A stretch of DNA of 64,000 nucleotides, taken from positions 112,421 to 176,420 of the forward strand of contig NZ_BMGY01000004.1 in NCBI RefSeq assembly GCF_014640435.1, in the 5' to 3' direction. Made by a program: the position numbers and the translations under genes. The notes below the pieces were generated by a model that was given only the letters and a program-made list of their open reading frames with translations, made no database searches and was not told where the DNA came from. The first letter of the stretch is position 1. Each line of letters starts with the position of its first letter. Positions 63,787 to 64,000 of the stretch are shown piece by piece. The DNA comes from Hymenobacter frigidus. GTDB taxonomy: Bacteria; Bacteroidota; Bacteroidia; Cytophagales; Hymenobacteraceae.

Positions 63787-64000
63787 CTATTTCAAAATGT
63801 CTGCAATACCCTGACCCGGAATCAACTGCCAATGAGAACCATCAAATGTCTGATGACTTAGTTGTAGTACAGTAAAATCTGATTCCAGTTTTCCACACGG
63901 GTGTTTCGCTAGCCAATGAGGTGCAACCTCAACATTAAGTAGTCACGCAAAAGTAACGGTGTACTTTTGGCCGACCTCCATTAAGACGTGTTCGATGCGT
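63787..64000 (-). pseudogene. 3' end of a leftward gene with an in-frame stop (right edge)
   Basis: A frame reads VGQKYTVTFA, then TGA (63943-63945), then continues in the same frame as LLNVEVAPHWLAKHPCGKLE and SDFTVLQLSHQTFDGSHWQL, ending at TAG (63787-63789). The sequence after the stop is well-formed protein (aromatics, balanced charge, no low complexity) in DNA of lower GC. It could be the tail of one gene interrupted by a CGA-to-TGA change, or a separate short ORF without ATG. I cannot name the family, and the rest lies outside the window. Confidence 0.4.

Overview
The window reads as a chromosomal piece of a high-GC Bacteroidota, most likely Hymenobacter or a close relative in Hymenobacteraceae. 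The signs are type IX secretion C-terminal sorting domains (8712-10664, 17282-21958), an MbnP-like lipoprotein, a PASTA plus double D-Ala ligase pair, TPR-type histidine kinases, TAnnTTTG-like promoter boxes, and many long intergenic inverted repeats built on the core GTCATGCTGAGCGCAGCCGA. The assignment rests on gene content and style, not on a marker gene.

Layout. 1-3946 is one edge of a prophage or integrative element: a CI/LexA-type repressor (3047-3946) diverges from a leftward early operon of two small DNA-binding proteins, a C5-cytosine methyltransferase, an unknown phage-type protein and a replication-initiator-like protein that runs off the left edge. After a terminator and a decayed DUF4440 gene, 4464-23752 is ordinary chromosome: class I fructose-1,6-bisphosphatase, an aldehyde dehydrogenase, a fasciclin protein, two secreted T9SS proteins (one a large thermolysin-family protease), a PASTA protein, a tandem-fused D-Ala-D-Ala ligase, phosphoglycerate kinase, an MbnP-like lipoprotein and a glycosyltransferase. 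23857-25786 holds a site-2 protease overlapping a HAD phosphatase.

The most striking locus is 25961-26704: a tRNA gene with anticodon CAT, split after anticodon position 36 by a 670-nt group I intron that carries its own HNH endonuclease gene. Next to it is a single-chain MmeI-like (type IIL) restriction-modification enzyme whose specificity region differs in base composition, then two inverted MITE-like repeats around a 51-codon ORF.

34306-43546 is a leftward surface-sugar locus: GT-B-like protein, SpsF-like cytidylyltransferase, split transketolase (N and C subunits), membrane protein, class III aminotransferase, SDR, and a short NeuB-type synthase, followed by a sterol-desaturase-like protein and an SMR transporter. 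The set suggests synthesis and nucleotide activation of an unusual keto- or amino-sugar acid. 43807-63759 is mixed: DUF937-OmpA protein, sce7726-like PD-(D/E)XK protein, LacI regulator, an odd tRNA-like gene (complement 47671-47746), DNA polymerase IV, tail-specific protease, PAS histidine kinase, CocE/NonD hydrolase, AsmA-like protein, and a histidine kinase / sigma-54 response-regulator pair. The right edge holds the end of a leftward reading frame that is broken by a stop codon.

At least ten copies of one inverted-repeat family sit between genes, often ending in T-runs on both strands as bidirectional terminators would. A second family (GTAGCGCG...) overlaps the stop codons of two genes.
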